Of a DNA stretch of 64,000 bases, positions 38,139-46,160 are shown one piece after another. The DNA is from CAMLIZ01 sp036231905 (GTDB lineage Bacteria; Pseudomonadota; Gammaproteobacteria; Burkholderiales; Burkholderiaceae_C). Below the pieces are notes generated by a model. It worked only from the letters and a program-made list of their open reading frames with translations. It had not been told where the DNA came from and ran no database searches. How positions within the stretch are numbered: position 1 is the stretch's first letter; each line of letters starts with the position of its first letter. Where the stretch lies: the NCBI RefSeq assembly GCF_036231905.1, contig NZ_JAZARE010000011.1, positions 186,001 to 250,000 of the forward strand, read 5' to 3'. A program made the position numbers and the translations under genes.

Positions 38139-39041
38139 ATGCCCGCGACGGCGACGGCAACTACGCACGCGCCGGCACAGGGTTTGCCGGCAGAGCGCAT
38201 GGCCAGCAACCCGCACGAGTACGACCCGGCCGCAATCATGGGCGGCCTCTACGGCGACGGCATCATCGCGCTCAAAGGCGCGTTCAGCCCCGACTGGGCC
38301 GACCGGATGCACGAGGACATCCTGCAGCTGTTCGAGGAAGCCCGCTCACGACCGCGCGGTGCACTGCCGCGCGGGCCCGCGCGCTACTACGTCGAGGTGC
38401 ATCCCGAACGCCTGCGCGGCTTCGTGGACATCGTCACCCACCCGTGGTTCGTGGCCGTCTGCCGCGCGGTGCTGGGGCCGCAGTACCAGGTGGTGGAAGT
38501 GGGCTTCGACATCCCCGGCCCGGGCGCGCAGGACCAGCCCTGGCACCGCGACTTCCCGGCGCCGGACGCCACGGTGATCGGCCGCAGCCTCGATTCGCTG
38601 GCCTTCAACCTCACCGCGGTGGACACCACGCCGGAGATGGGCCCGCTGGAGATTGCGCCCGGCACGCAGTGGGACGACTTCGGCGGCCGCGACGCGCCGA
38701 ACCGCGAGGCCGGCATGTTCCCGCCGAAGTCGCTGTATCCGCGCTACGAAGCGCGCGCCCAGACCCGCATGCCGCAGCGCGGCGACATCTCCGCGCGCTC
38801 GGCGCTCACCATCCACCGCGGCACGGCGAACCGGTCGCAGTGGTCCCGGCCGGTGCTGGTGGTGGGCGTGGACGCGCCCGGCGCCGGCAATGCGGCGCGG
38901 CACGACCTGCAGGTGACACGGCCTTACTTCGAGGGCCTGCCGGCCGAGGTGCGCGAGCACCTCACCTGCCGCGTGGTGGACCAGCTGCAGCACATCGAGC
39001 AGGCCCACGCGATCGAGGGCCTGCTCAAGCCGGAGTACTGA
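38139..39041 (+). CDS. Phytanoyl-CoA dioxygenase family protein
   Basis: A 300-residue Fe(II)/2-oxoglutarate dioxygenase of the PhyH family. The H-x-D half of the facial triad is in QDQPWHRDFP, with the distal His in SALTIHRGTANRS and a following Arg for 2-oxoglutarate. FNLTAVDTTPEMGPLEIAPG is the typical strand pair in between. The start could be 38139 or the ATG at 38199 (MASNPHEYDP); I give the longer one with reserve. It is divergent from the MFS exporter with little room between, so they may share a promoter region. The substrate is not predictable. Confidence 0.83.
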   Translation: MPATATATTHAPAQGLPAERMASNPHEYDPAAIMGGLYGDGIIALKGAFSPDWADRMHEDILQLFEEARSRPRGALPRGPARYYVEVHPERLRGFVDIVTHPWFVAVCRAVLGPQYQVVEVGFDIPGPGAQDQPWHRDFPAPDATVIGRSLDSLAFNLTAVDTTPEMGPLEIAPGTQWDDFGGRDAPNREAGMFPPKSLYPRYEARAQTRMPQRGDISARSALTIHRGTANRSQWSRPVLVVGVDAPGAGNAARHDLQVTRPYFEGLPAEVREHLTCRVVDQLQHIEQAHAIEGLLKPEY

Positions 39042-39059
39042 AGCGGCGTATGGGGCGGT

Positions 39060-40334
39060 TTAGAGGCTGCGCAACTGGTCGACGTGCGCCTTGTACCAGC
39101 CCACGCTGTCGAAGAACAGCGTCCAGCCGATGATGTCGAAGTGGTCGTAGCCGCCCATCAGGCCTTTCCAGTTCCAGGCCCCGGCTTGTGGCGTGCCGCC
39201 GCGGCTGATGTCACGCACGGTGACCGGCCGCGCATAGACCTGGCCCGCGCCGTTCATCGCCCAGGTGGGTGCCTTCTGCGCCACGGTGTTCACCACCGCG
39301 TCGCTGGGGAACCAGCTGCTGTCGCTCACCGGCGGGAACGGGCGGCTGTCGTGGTAGTAGTTGCCCATGAAGCCCGGGCCGGCAAAGGCACCGATCAGCA
39401 GGTTGGTGTCCAGGTTGGGATACGACCAGCCGGTAAGCAGGCCGGTGTAGCTGGAGTTGGTGCTCCAGGAGAAGTAGTAGACGTTGGGCTGGTCCTTCAC
39501 CCAGTCGTTCTCGGCCATCGCGCCCGCGGGGCTCAGGTCGTAGGGTGACAGGTCCTTGATGCCGCTGCTCCACAGCGGCGAGCCCATCACCCGGTTCATG
39601 TACTGGCTGAAGGTCTCGCTGCTGGTCTGCGGGCCAATGCGCCACTGGTCCATCTTGAAGTCGTAGATCTTGTTGGCGCCGGTGGCGTTGGCAACGCCCG
39701 CGATGCCGGTGACCAGCTGCTGCACCACCGGCACCCAGTCGACGATGCGGTAGGCCAGCGTGGTGCCGTCGTTCGGCGTGGCGATGGTGGTGACGCTCTT
39801 CACCCAGCTCGCGTTCACGCTGTAGGGAAACAGCCCCGGGTTCGCCGGCGCGCCGTTGGCGGCGAGCATCTGCACCAGCATGCGTGCGGTCTGCCCGCCC
39901 ATGCTGTGGCTCACCAGGTGCACCGGATGGTTGGCATCCCAGTCCCGGTACAGGCCGGGATAGCAGGTGCGGCCGTTGTGATACGTGTCCTCCGGCTTGC
40001 GCAGGTGGCCAGCGTCGTTGGCGTGCAGCATGCCGTAGTCCACGCAGCCGCCCTTGATCTGGTAGAAGAGCTCAACCGCACGGTCCCAGTTGGAGCTGAA
40101 GGGCCCCACGACCGCCGTGCGCACCAGCTGGTCGCTGTAGCGCGACTGCAGCTGCGATTCCAGATTGGTCAGGCCGCCCCAGTATTTGTAGCCCAGCATT
40201 TCGGTGGGCCCGAAGCCGGCAAAACCATGCACCAGCACCACCGGATGGTGGTTCGCCGCCAGCGCGGACACCGCGCTGCCACAGAACAACACGACGGCGC
40301 CGAGTGCACGCCGCCACAAGCTTGAACTTCTCAT
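39060..40334 (-). CDS. Secreted lipase, thermostable I.5-like family
   Basis: A 424-residue exported lipase: signal peptide (1-28, ending ALA), then HPVVLVHGFAGFGPTEMLGY, very like the N-terminus of the family I.5 lipases of Geobacillus and Staphylococcus, including the KYWGG that follows. The nucleophile elbow is VHLVSHSMGGQTAR. The catalytic His is in GGYDHFDIIGW, as in the zinc-containing I.5 lipases. The start at 40334 has AAGGTGA. It should cleave long-chain triacylglycerols outside the cell. Single-gene unit. Confidence 0.88.
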   Translation of the reverse strand: MRSSSLWRRALGAVVLFCGSAVSALAANHHPVVLVHGFAGFGPTEMLGYKYWGGLTNLESQLQSRYSDQLVRTAVVGPFSSNWDRAVELFYQIKGGCVDYGMLHANDAGHLRKPEDTYHNGRTCYPGLYRDWDANHPVHLVSHSMGGQTARMLVQMLAANGAPANPGLFPYSVNASWVKSVTTIATPNDGTTLAYRIVDWVPVVQQLVTGIAGVANATGANKIYDFKMDQWRIGPQTSSETFSQYMNRVMGSPLWSSGIKDLSPYDLSPAGAMAENDWVKDQPNVYYFSWSTNSSYTGLLTGWSYPNLDTNLLIGAFAGPGFMGNYYHDSRPFPPVSDSSWFPSDAVVNTVAQKAPTWAMNGAGQVYARPVTVRDISRGGTPQAGAWNWKGLMGGYDHFDIIGWTLFFDSVGWYKAHVDQLRSL

Positions 40335-40530
40335 GCAGGTCACCTTGGTTGGGATCGTTGTTGGGCTGCATGGTGGGCGCTCAGGAGCCCGCTGGCATTG
40401 GCTTGCGCGGCCAAGCTGGTGACCTTGGCCGGCCATCGGCGGGCACGTGGTTTGCGCTTCAGGGAGAACCCGGAGGCCGAAGGCTCGTACCATCCTGGCC
40501 ATGCCTTCACATCGCTTGCGGTACCCCAGC

Positions 40531-41145
40531 ATGAACACTTGGCACACCACTTTCGGCATCGCTCTTGGCCTGGTCACTGCAGTGGCATCGGCCGCCGACC
40601 CCAACCACGGCAAGGCCGCGGTGCGCTGCGAAGACGCCGTCTCGGACACCATCGTGCAGACGCGCGGCAAGCAGGCGCAGGACGTGCAGTTCATCGGCAC
40701 CAAGCGCGCGATCACCTCGGACGGCGACGACATCGGCGTCAAGGGCGAAGGCCGCTATCGCCGGGCCGCCGCCACGGTGCCCTTCACCTACAGCTGCGCC
40801 TTCAACGTCAAGACCGGCGGCACGTCCGGTGTGGTGTTCAAGGAAGCGGCCGACACCGGCAGCGGCGACACCAAGGCCGCCTGGCAGCCCGACCTCACCA
40901 ATGTGTCGCCGCAGGCTTGCGAGACGGCCGTGGCCGCCCTGCTGAAGGACCAGCATCCGCGTGTCAGCGGCATCGCTTTCCGCGCCGACACGCGGCAGTT
41001 GCAGCCGGCCCCCAATGCGCGCATCGGCCTCGAGGGCCAGGGCAGCCTGCAGCGCGCGCCCGGCATGAACGCCAATGCCTTCAAGTACCGCTGCGAGTTC
41101 GACGCCCGCAGCGGCAAGGTGCTGGCGGCCAAGGCCAGCGACTAG
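40531..41145 (+). CDS. Secreted protein of unknown function with Cys-pair repeats
   Basis: A 204-residue exported protein (signal peptide 1-19, ending ASA). It holds two similar halves: FTYSCAFNVKTGGTSGV near 75 and FKYRCEFDARSGKVLAA at the end, with other cysteines at VRCEDAV and QACETAV that could form disulphides. I do not recognise a named family. The start at 40531 gives a proper signal peptide; another in-frame ATG lies at 40501. Periplasmic or extracellular location is the only safe inference. Confidence 0.65.
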   Translation: MNTWHTTFGIALGLVTAVASAADPNHGKAAVRCEDAVSDTIVQTRGKQAQDVQFIGTKRAITSDGDDIGVKGEGRYRRAAATVPFTYSCAFNVKTGGTSGVVFKEAADTGSGDTKAAWQPDLTNVSPQACETAVAALLKDQHPRVSGIAFRADTRQLQPAPNARIGLEGQGSLQRAPGMNANAFKYRCEFDARSGKVLAAKASD

Positions 41146-41152
41146 AGGTTGT

Positions 41153-41893
41153 TCAGCGGCGCGCTACGACGTTCAGGCGGCCGCTGGCGCCGGCGCGCTC
41201 CACCAGATAGCGCTCGCCGTCGGCCGGCCGCACGGTGACCGCCTCGCGTTCGCCGGGCAGGCGCAGCTCCACCGCCGGCGCCCGGCACACCTGGTGCGTC
41301 CGCGTCACGCCAGTCGGCAGCGTGTAGCGTTTGCCTTGCAGCTGGTAGTCCACCGCCACCGGCGCCGTGTTGCCCAGGCGGAACCGGATCGCCTGCGTCA
41401 TGCGGCGGCCGAACATCTGCACCGCGTAGTAGTGGCCGTTGACGCTGCTGTGCACCACCGCCACGCCGGTCTCACGCGCATCCGGGTCCAGCATGTTGTG
41501 CCGGTGGGGCGGTGACTGCTCCCAGCCGGTGGCCAACCGCGAAGCGAGCTGCGCACCCTGGAAGCCGGCCGAGCTGTATTCGTACGCGATGTTCTCGGCG
41601 ATCAGGCAGAACTCGTAGCCAGCCGCCATGGCCCGATCCGACGGCTGCCGGCCATCGGCTTCATGGCCGTACCTGGTGGTGCGCGCCATGAACTGCGCAA
41701 ACTGCCGCGCGGCGTCGTTCAGCTCCGGCGCGGGCGTGGTGGGCCGCAGGCCGTTCGCCTCGCGAAACCGGTTGGTCTGCTCGATGATCGCGCGCTGCAC
41801 CGCGGCCAGATCCGGATCGCCAGCAGCAGCAGCAGGCGCGCCCGACCACGCCGCGCACAGCACCCATGAAGCGAGAAGACAACGGATCAACAT
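41153..41893 (-). CDS. Secreted CAP-domain (SCP/PR1) protein
   Basis: A 246-residue exported protein (signal peptide 1-24). The CAP domain (about 28-160) has the helix IIEQTNRFREANGLRP, the AENIAYEYSS block, GWEQSPPHRHNMLDPDARETGV and the strand HYYAVQMFGRRM. The conserved His in HRHNML and Glu of AENIAY are the tetrad residues of the fold. Bacterial CAP proteins are secreted and of unclear function. A C-terminal beta-rich extension of about 85 residues follows. It is divergent from the Nudix gene. Confidence 0.86.
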   Translation of the reverse strand: MLIRCLLASWVLCAAWSGAPAAAAGDPDLAAVQRAIIEQTNRFREANGLRPTTPAPELNDAARQFAQFMARTTRYGHEADGRQPSDRAMAAGYEFCLIAENIAYEYSSAGFQGAQLASRLATGWEQSPPHRHNMLDPDARETGVAVVHSSVNGHYYAVQMFGRRMTQAIRFRLGNTAPVAVDYQLQGKRYTLPTGVTRTHQVCRAPAVELRLPGEREAVTVRPADGERYLVERAGASGRLNVVARR

Positions 41894-41946
41894 GGCAAGG
41901 GCTTGCTGCGAATGCCGTGCCCGTTGCGAGCGCGCAGAATGAGGCC

Positions 41947-42405
41947 ATGAAGACCACGAGCTGCGGCATCCTCGTGCTCAACGGCCAGGCCGAGCTGCTG
42001 TTGTGCCACGCCACCGGCACGGCCTACTGGGACATTCCCAAAGGCGGCATGGACCCAGGCGAAACCGAATGCGAGGCCGCCCTGCGCGAGACCAGCGAAG
42101 AAACCAGCCTGCACTTCGAGCCCGCGCAGCTGCTGGACCTTGGGCGCTTCCTCTACCGACCGGGCAAGGACCTTTACCTGTTCGCCGCCCTGACCGAGCG
42201 GGTGGACACCGGCCGGCTGGTGTGCCGATCGCACTTCGTCGATCACTGGGGCCGCTCCCGCCCGGAGATGGACGGATTCGCCTGGACCCGCTTCGCCGAC
42301 GTGCCGCAGCGCTGCGCCAAGAGCATGACCGCGCTGCTCACTCGCAGCCTGGCCTTGCCCGACGTGCTGCACCGCCTGCAAGGCGGGCGCACCAGTGCCC
42401 TCTGA
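41947..42405 (+). CDS. Nudix hydrolase
   Basis: A 152-residue Nudix protein. The box reads GGMDPGETECEAALRETSEET, matching G-x5-E-x7-R-E-U-x-E-E-x-G-U except that the late Gly is Ser. The strand AYWDIPKGG precedes it, as in diadenosine polyphosphate or mutator-type hydrolases. It should cleave a nucleoside diphosphate-linked compound; the exact one is not indicated. The start at 41947 gives MKTTSCGILVLNG, usual for this group. Confidence 0.86.
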   Translation: MKTTSCGILVLNGQAELLLCHATGTAYWDIPKGGMDPGETECEAALRETSEETSLHFEPAQLLDLGRFLYRPGKDLYLFAALTERVDTGRLVCRSHFVDHWGRSRPEMDGFAWTRFADVPQRCAKSMTALLTRSLALPDVLHRLQGGRTSAL

Positions 42406-42434
42406 ACCGCCGCAGCAGCCCGGCGACGCCTCGG

Positions 42435-42647
42435 TCAGGCCGCCTGCTGGCTTTCAGCGGCGGCTTCGCGCAGTTCGGTGAGGCGGATGCGCACCAGGTG
42501 CGTCTCGTTGCCGACCTCCCGCACCAGGCTGCGCAACTCGTCCTCCGACACTTCGAGCACGCGCGTCCAGTAGGCCACCTGCCAGGGTTCGCTCAGCAGG
42601 ATGCGCATGCGGTCATGCACCGCCAGGGTGTCGTAGCTGTCTGACAT
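42435..42647 (-). CDS. DUF3606-family small protein
   Basis: A 70-residue acidic protein: DRMRILLSEPWQVAYWTRVL, VSEDELRSLVREVGNE. The SEPW-x-VAYWT and LR-x-x-V-x-x-VG pattern matches DUF3606, small soluble proteins of unknown function often found singly in proteobacteria. It is separated from the Nudix gene by 29 bp (convergent) and is divergent from the GFA gene. Confidence 0.75.
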   Translation of the reverse strand: MSDSYDTLAVHDRMRILLSEPWQVAYWTRVLEVSEDELRSLVREVGNETHLVRIRLTELREAAAESQQAA

Positions 42648-42786
42648 GTGGTCTGTCCTTGATGTGGGCGGGCCGAGGTGGCCCGGTACCCTGGTTCGGC
42701 AAGCTGCATGCCCCCCGGGATTTGCCGCAGTCCAGTCGTGGGCTATCGTTTGCCGTCCGTCGATTTGCGAAAAAGGAGATGTTGAG

Positions 42787-43134
42787 ATGCTTTACCAAGG
42801 CAGCTGCCACTGCGGCCGCGTGCGCTACGAAGTCGAAGGCGACCTGCAGCAGGCCATCGAGTGCAACTGTTCGCATTGCAGCCGCAAGGGCTACCTGCTG
42901 TGGTTCGTGCCGCGGGAGAACCTGCGTTTCCATGAAGGCGAAGACCAGCTCTCGACCTACCTGTTCAACAAACACGTGATCCGGCACCAGTTCTGCCCCA
43001 ACTGCGGTTGTGCACCCCTGGGCCAGGGCACCGACCCGGCCGGCAAGCCGAAAGCCGCGGTGAACGTGCGCTGCCTGGAGGGCGTGGACCTCGCGGCCCT
43101 CCAGCGCATCCCCTACGACGGGCGCAGCAAGTGA
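42787..43134 (+). CDS. GFA-family (glutathione-dependent formaldehyde-activating-like) protein
   Basis: A 115-residue zinc protein of the GFA/CENP-V fold. Cysteines are placed as SCHCGRVRYE, ECNCSHCSRKG and FCPNCGCAP, the two zinc sites of the family. Gfa itself couples formaldehyde to glutathione, but most paralogues have no proven activity. The TGA at 43132-43134 overlaps the GTG start of the beta-lactamase by four bases (GTGA), so the two genes are probably translated together. The start at 42787 follows AAAGGAG. Confidence 0.85.
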   Translation: MLYQGSCHCGRVRYEVEGDLQQAIECNCSHCSRKGYLLWFVPRENLRFHEGEDQLSTYLFNKHVIRHQFCPNCGCAPLGQGTDPAGKPKAAVNVRCLEGVDLAALQRIPYDGRSK

Positions 43135-44006
43135 GCGGCGCCATCCGACGCCGGACGCTGCTGTGGTCGCTGCTGCCATGGGCTGCCAGCGGCGCTGCGC
43201 GGGCCGCACCCGCCGACGCCAGCGCCGCGCTTGCTGCCCTGCAGGCCCGCACGGGCGGGCGCATCGGCGTGTACGCGCTGGACACCGCATCGAGGGCCGA
43301 GCTGGCTTTCAACGCCAGCGAGCGCTTTGCGATGTGCTCCACCTTCAAGCTGCTGCTCGCGGCGGCGGTGCTGCACCAGGTGGACGCCAAGGCGATCGCG
43401 CTGGAGGAGGCGGTGCCCTACGGCCAGGCCGACATGGTGCCGCATGCGCCAGTCACTTCGGCACACCTGGCCGAGGGCCGGCTGAGCGTCGAGACGCTGT
43501 GCCAGGCGATCGTGGAGGTCAGCGACAACCCGGCGGCCAACCTGCTGCTGCGCCGCATTGGCGGGCCTGCAAAGCTCACCCGCTTCGTGCGCGGCCTGGG
43601 TGACACGGTGACGCGGCTGGACCGGTACGAGCTTGCGCTGAACAGCAACCTGCCCGGCGACGAGCGCGACACCACCACACCCAAGGCGATGGTTCGCACG
43701 GTGGAAAAGCTGCTCACGGCCGATGTGCTCTCGGCCGCCTCACGCGAGCGCCTGATCTCCTGGCTGGCCGCCTCGCCCACCGGCTTGCAGCGGCTGCGCG
43801 CCGGCCTGCCGCCGGGGTGGAAGGTCGGCGACAAGACCGGTACCGGCACGCGCGGCGCCGTGAACGATGTGGCCATCGCGTGGCCACCCGGGCGTCCACC
43901 GATCCTCGTTGCCTGCTACCTCAGCGGATCGTCCTGGTCCACCGAACGGCTCGCCGAGGTGCACGCTGAAGTGGGCCGCCTGGTCGCGCAGGCCTTCACC
44001 GGCTAG
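43131..44006 (+). CDS. Class A beta-lactamase, PenA-like, probable Tat substrate
   Basis: A 291-residue serine beta-lactamase. SxxK is Ser70-Thr-Phe-Lys73 (MCSTFKLL), SDN is in VSDNPAANLL, the Glu166 motif in RYELALNSNLPG, and KTG in DKTGTGTRG. Cys69 is present but position 238 is Gly, so the Cys69-Cys238 disulphide of KPC/SME carbapenemases is absent. The N-terminus has RRRTLLW before a hydrophobic stretch ending ARA, which suits Tat export as in Burkholderia PenA. The GTG start at 43131 overlaps the GFA stop. No AmpR-type regulator is next to it. Spectrum cannot be read from this sequence. Confidence 0.93.
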   Translation: MSGAIRRRTLLWSLLPWAASGAARAAPADASAALAALQARTGGRIGVYALDTASRAELAFNASERFAMCSTFKLLLAAAVLHQVDAKAIALEEAVPYGQADMVPHAPVTSAHLAEGRLSVETLCQAIVEVSDNPAANLLLRRIGGPAKLTRFVRGLGDTVTRLDRYELALNSNLPGDERDTTTPKAMVRTVEKLLTADVLSAASRERLISWLAASPTGLQRLRAGLPPGWKVGDKTGTGTRGAVNDVAIAWPPGRPPILVACYLSGSSWSTERLAEVHAEVGRLVAQAFTG

Positions 44007-44019
44007 CGACAATGCCCTC

Positions 44020-44337
44020 ATGTCCGACGAGAACCAGATCCACGTCCCGCCCTCGTTCACCGCGCTGTACAGCGACGCGCGCCAGCGCCTGAGCGTGCCG
44101 ATGGCCGAGCTGCGCGCTCGCTATGAGCTCTGCGAGGACCTGGCGCAACAGCTGGTGGACCACAGCCAGCAGGTGCATCACGACCTCGGCGTGTCGCAGG
44201 ACGAGGTGCTCGCGCGCAGCTACGCCGGCTTGTGCTCGGCCGATTCCGGCTTCAGCGGTGCGGAAGCCGGCTGGGTGGTGCGCCGGCTCGCCGAAGTGCT
44301 GGGCTGGCCCTGGGACGACGCCGTGCTGGGCGGCTGA
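44020..44337 (+). CDS. Conserved hypothetical protein, 105 residues
   Basis: An all-helical soluble protein beginning MSDENQIHVPPSFTALY, then YELCEDLAQQLVDHSQQVHH and AEAGWVVRRLAEVLGWPW. I recall similar short proteins in Burkholderiales, sometimes labelled as an ATPase with chaperone activity, but no Walker motif is visible here. It starts 13 bp after the beta-lactamase stop. The last 118 bases overlap the end of the convergent MBL gene; the conserved-looking C-terminus suggests this strand is the original coding strand in the overlap. Confidence 0.65.
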   Translation: MSDENQIHVPPSFTALYSDARQRLSVPMAELRARYELCEDLAQQLVDHSQQVHHDLGVSQDEVLARSYAGLCSADSGFSGAEAGWVVRRLAEVLGWPWDDAVLGG

Positions 44338-45413
44338 ACCTCACGCCACCAGCGCTCGCCCGCCTGCGGCGCTTTCAGCGACAAGCGCTCCCCCATGCGC
44401 GGCGTGGCGAGCGGCACACCGCGCGCGTCGGCCAACGCCTGGATGCGGTCGAAAGGTTCATGCCAGGCGTGCATCGCGAGGTCGAAGGTGCCGTTATGCA
44501 CCGGCATCAGCCAGCCGCCTTTGAGGTCCAGGTGCGCTTGCAGGGTCTCTTCGGGCTGCATGTGCACCTCCGGCCATTGGGCGTCGTAGGCACCGGTCTC
44601 CAGCATCGTCACGTCGAAGGGCCCGAAGCGTTCGCCGATGGTCTTGAAATCGGCGTGGTAGCCGGTGTCGCCGCTGAAGAACACCTTCAGGCCGTCGGTG
44701 AGGATGGCCCAGGACGCCCACAACGTGCGGTCGCCATCGTTCAGCCCACGCCCGGAGAAGTGCTGTGCCGGCGTGGCGACCAGGCGCACGCCCTGCACCG
44801 TGGTCTGCTGCCACCAGTCAAGCTGGCGCACCTTGGCCGGGTCCACGCCCCACGCGATCAAGCGGTCGCCCACGCCCAGCGGCGTGATGAACAGCGCCAC
44901 CTTGGGCGCGAGCTCGAGGATGGCGTCGTGGTCCAGGTGGTCGTAGTGGTCATGTGACAGCACCACGGCCTTGATCGGCGGCAGCTCGGCAATGCTGATC
45001 GGCGGGGCATGGAAGCGTTTGGGGCCGGCCCATTGCACCGGTGAGGCGCGCTCGCTGAACACCGGGTCGGTGAGGAAGAACGCGCCGCCCAGCTTGAGCA
45101 GCATGGTGGAGTGCCCCAGCCGGTACAGGCTGTTGTCGGGCGCCTGCAGCAGGCTTTCGGTGCTGAGCGCCTGCACCGGGATGGGCGCGCGCGGCACGGT
45201 GGTATCGGGCTTCTGCGTCATGAAGCGCCAGCTGATCTGCAGCGTCTTGCCAAAACCCGGCGCCTGGCGCGGCACCACGTTGTGGAACTTGCCGTCGCGC
45301 TGCTGCGGTGAATCGGCATGGGCGGCGGGCAAGGTGGTGCAGGCACAAAGGGAGAGGTAGGCCATGGTGCTGATGACTCCGGCAGCGAGCAGTGAACGGG
45401 ACAGGCGTGTCAT
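44220..45413 (-). CDS. MBL-fold metallohydrolase lipoprotein (UlaG/NAPE-PLD-like)
   Basis: A 397-residue exported lipoprotein (signal peptide with LCAC lipobox near Cys25). The metallo-beta-lactamase fold carries VVLSHDHYDHLDHDAI (H-x-H-x-D-H), the His in ATPAQHFSGRG, the Asp in FFSGDTGYHADF and the distal His in MPVHNGTFDLA: a complete dinuclear site. Relatives include NAPE-hydrolysing phospholipase D and UlaG. The body ends around RWWREV; the last ~39 residues (Ser/Thr/Pro/Gln-rich) are read antisense to the convergent gene and probably result from loss of an older stop. A divergent TetR gene and two dyads lie upstream. Confidence 0.86.
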   Translation of the reverse strand: MTRLSRSLLAAGVISTMAYLSLCACTTLPAAHADSPQQRDGKFHNVVPRQAPGFGKTLQISWRFMTQKPDTTVPRAPIPVQALSTESLLQAPDNSLYRLGHSTMLLKLGGAFFLTDPVFSERASPVQWAGPKRFHAPPISIAELPPIKAVVLSHDHYDHLDHDAILELAPKVALFITPLGVGDRLIAWGVDPAKVRQLDWWQQTTVQGVRLVATPAQHFSGRGLNDGDRTLWASWAILTDGLKVFFSGDTGYHADFKTIGERFGPFDVTMLETGAYDAQWPEVHMQPEETLQAHLDLKGGWLMPVHNGTFDLAMHAWHEPFDRIQALADARGVPLATPRMGERLSLKAPQAGERWWREVQPPSTASSQGQPSTSASRRTTQPASAPLKPESAEHKPA

Positions 45414-45465
45414 GCGGCGGGCTCCTTGCGTCGCATGAGGCGACAGACATTGGCAACGCGATAAG

Positions 45466-45515
45466 TACACTGCACAGTGTAGTTTCGTTTTCGGAAAAGT
45501 AAACCGTCCGGTGTA
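45466..45515. promoter_or_regulatory. Paired TetR-type operators between MBL and TetR genes
   Basis: TACACTG-CA-CAGTGTA (45466-45481, perfect 7-bp arms) and TAAACCG-TC-CGGTGTA (45500-45515, one mismatch) share the form TACACYG-N2-CRGTGTA. Their centres are 34 bp apart. The second site ends 10 bp upstream of the tetR start, the first lies 52 bp upstream of the MBL start. They are very likely the binding sites of the adjacent TetR repressor. Confidence 0.72.
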
Positions 45516-45525
45516 AGATTTGTGC

Positions 45526-46134
45526 ATGACCCCGGCACAGCGCCTCACCGACCGCAAACGCGAAGCCATCGTGCAGGCCGCGATCGCCGAGTTCCGCGCC
45601 AATGGCTTCGACGCGACCAGCGTGGACAAGGTGGCTGCGCGCGCCGAGGTGTCCAAGCGCACGCTGTACAACCACTTCCCGAGCAAGGACGAGCTCTTCG
45701 AGGAGATCCTGCGCGAGCTCTGGCGCTGCAGCGCCAGCCTGGAGGAACGGCCCTACGACCCCGATGCGCCGCTGCGCGACCAGCTGGTCGCCTTGATGAT
45801 GCAGAAGATGGCGCTGCTGGGCGACGACAGCTTCCTGGACCTGGCCCGCGTGGCGATCGCCCGCGCCCTGCACACACCGGAACAGGCGCACGAGATGGTG
45901 CAGCGCCTGGGCGAGAAGGAAAGCGGCCTGGTGGGCTGGATACGGGCGGCGCAAAAACATGGCCGCCTGAAGGCAGGTGATGCGGCCCTGGCTGCCCAGC
46001 AGCTCGAGAGCCTGGTCAAGGGCGCGGCCTTCTGGCCGCAGGTGGCGATGGGGCAGCCCAAGCTGAATGCGCGCGCGCAGCGCCAGGTGGCCACGTCCGC
46101 GGTGGACCTGTTCCTCAGCCACTACGGGGCCTGA
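45526..46134 (+). CDS. TetR-family transcriptional repressor
   Basis: A 202-residue regulator. The helix-turn-helix is TSVDKVAARAEVSKRTLYNH (about 30-50), with the usual FPSKDELFEEILRE after it. The C-terminal ligand domain (about 75-200) has a stretch of the AefR-like type (DLARVAIARALHTPEQAHEM ... GRLKAGDAALAAQQLESLVKGA). It is divergent from the MBL lipoprotein and two matched dyads lie in between, so it probably represses both. Ligand unknown. Confidence 0.9.
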   Translation: MTPAQRLTDRKREAIVQAAIAEFRANGFDATSVDKVAARAEVSKRTLYNHFPSKDELFEEILRELWRCSASLEERPYDPDAPLRDQLVALMMQKMALLGDDSFLDLARVAIARALHTPEQAHEMVQRLGEKESGLVGWIRAAQKHGRLKAGDAALAAQQLESLVKGAAFWPQVAMGQPKLNARAQRQVATSAVDLFLSHYGA

Positions 46135-46160
46135 GCCCGCCATCGGGCGCAGCCTGGCAC

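Noticed and set aside
37328..39133. 600-codon plus-strand frame spanning the MFS and dioxygenase genes
   Set aside because: It covers the MFS gene antisense and the dioxygenase in a wrong frame; no recognisable protein.
43131..44006. Carbapenemase of the KPC/SME type
   Set aside because: Cys69 is present, but the partner Cys238 is Gly, so the diagnostic disulphide is missing; PenA-like class A is the safer call.
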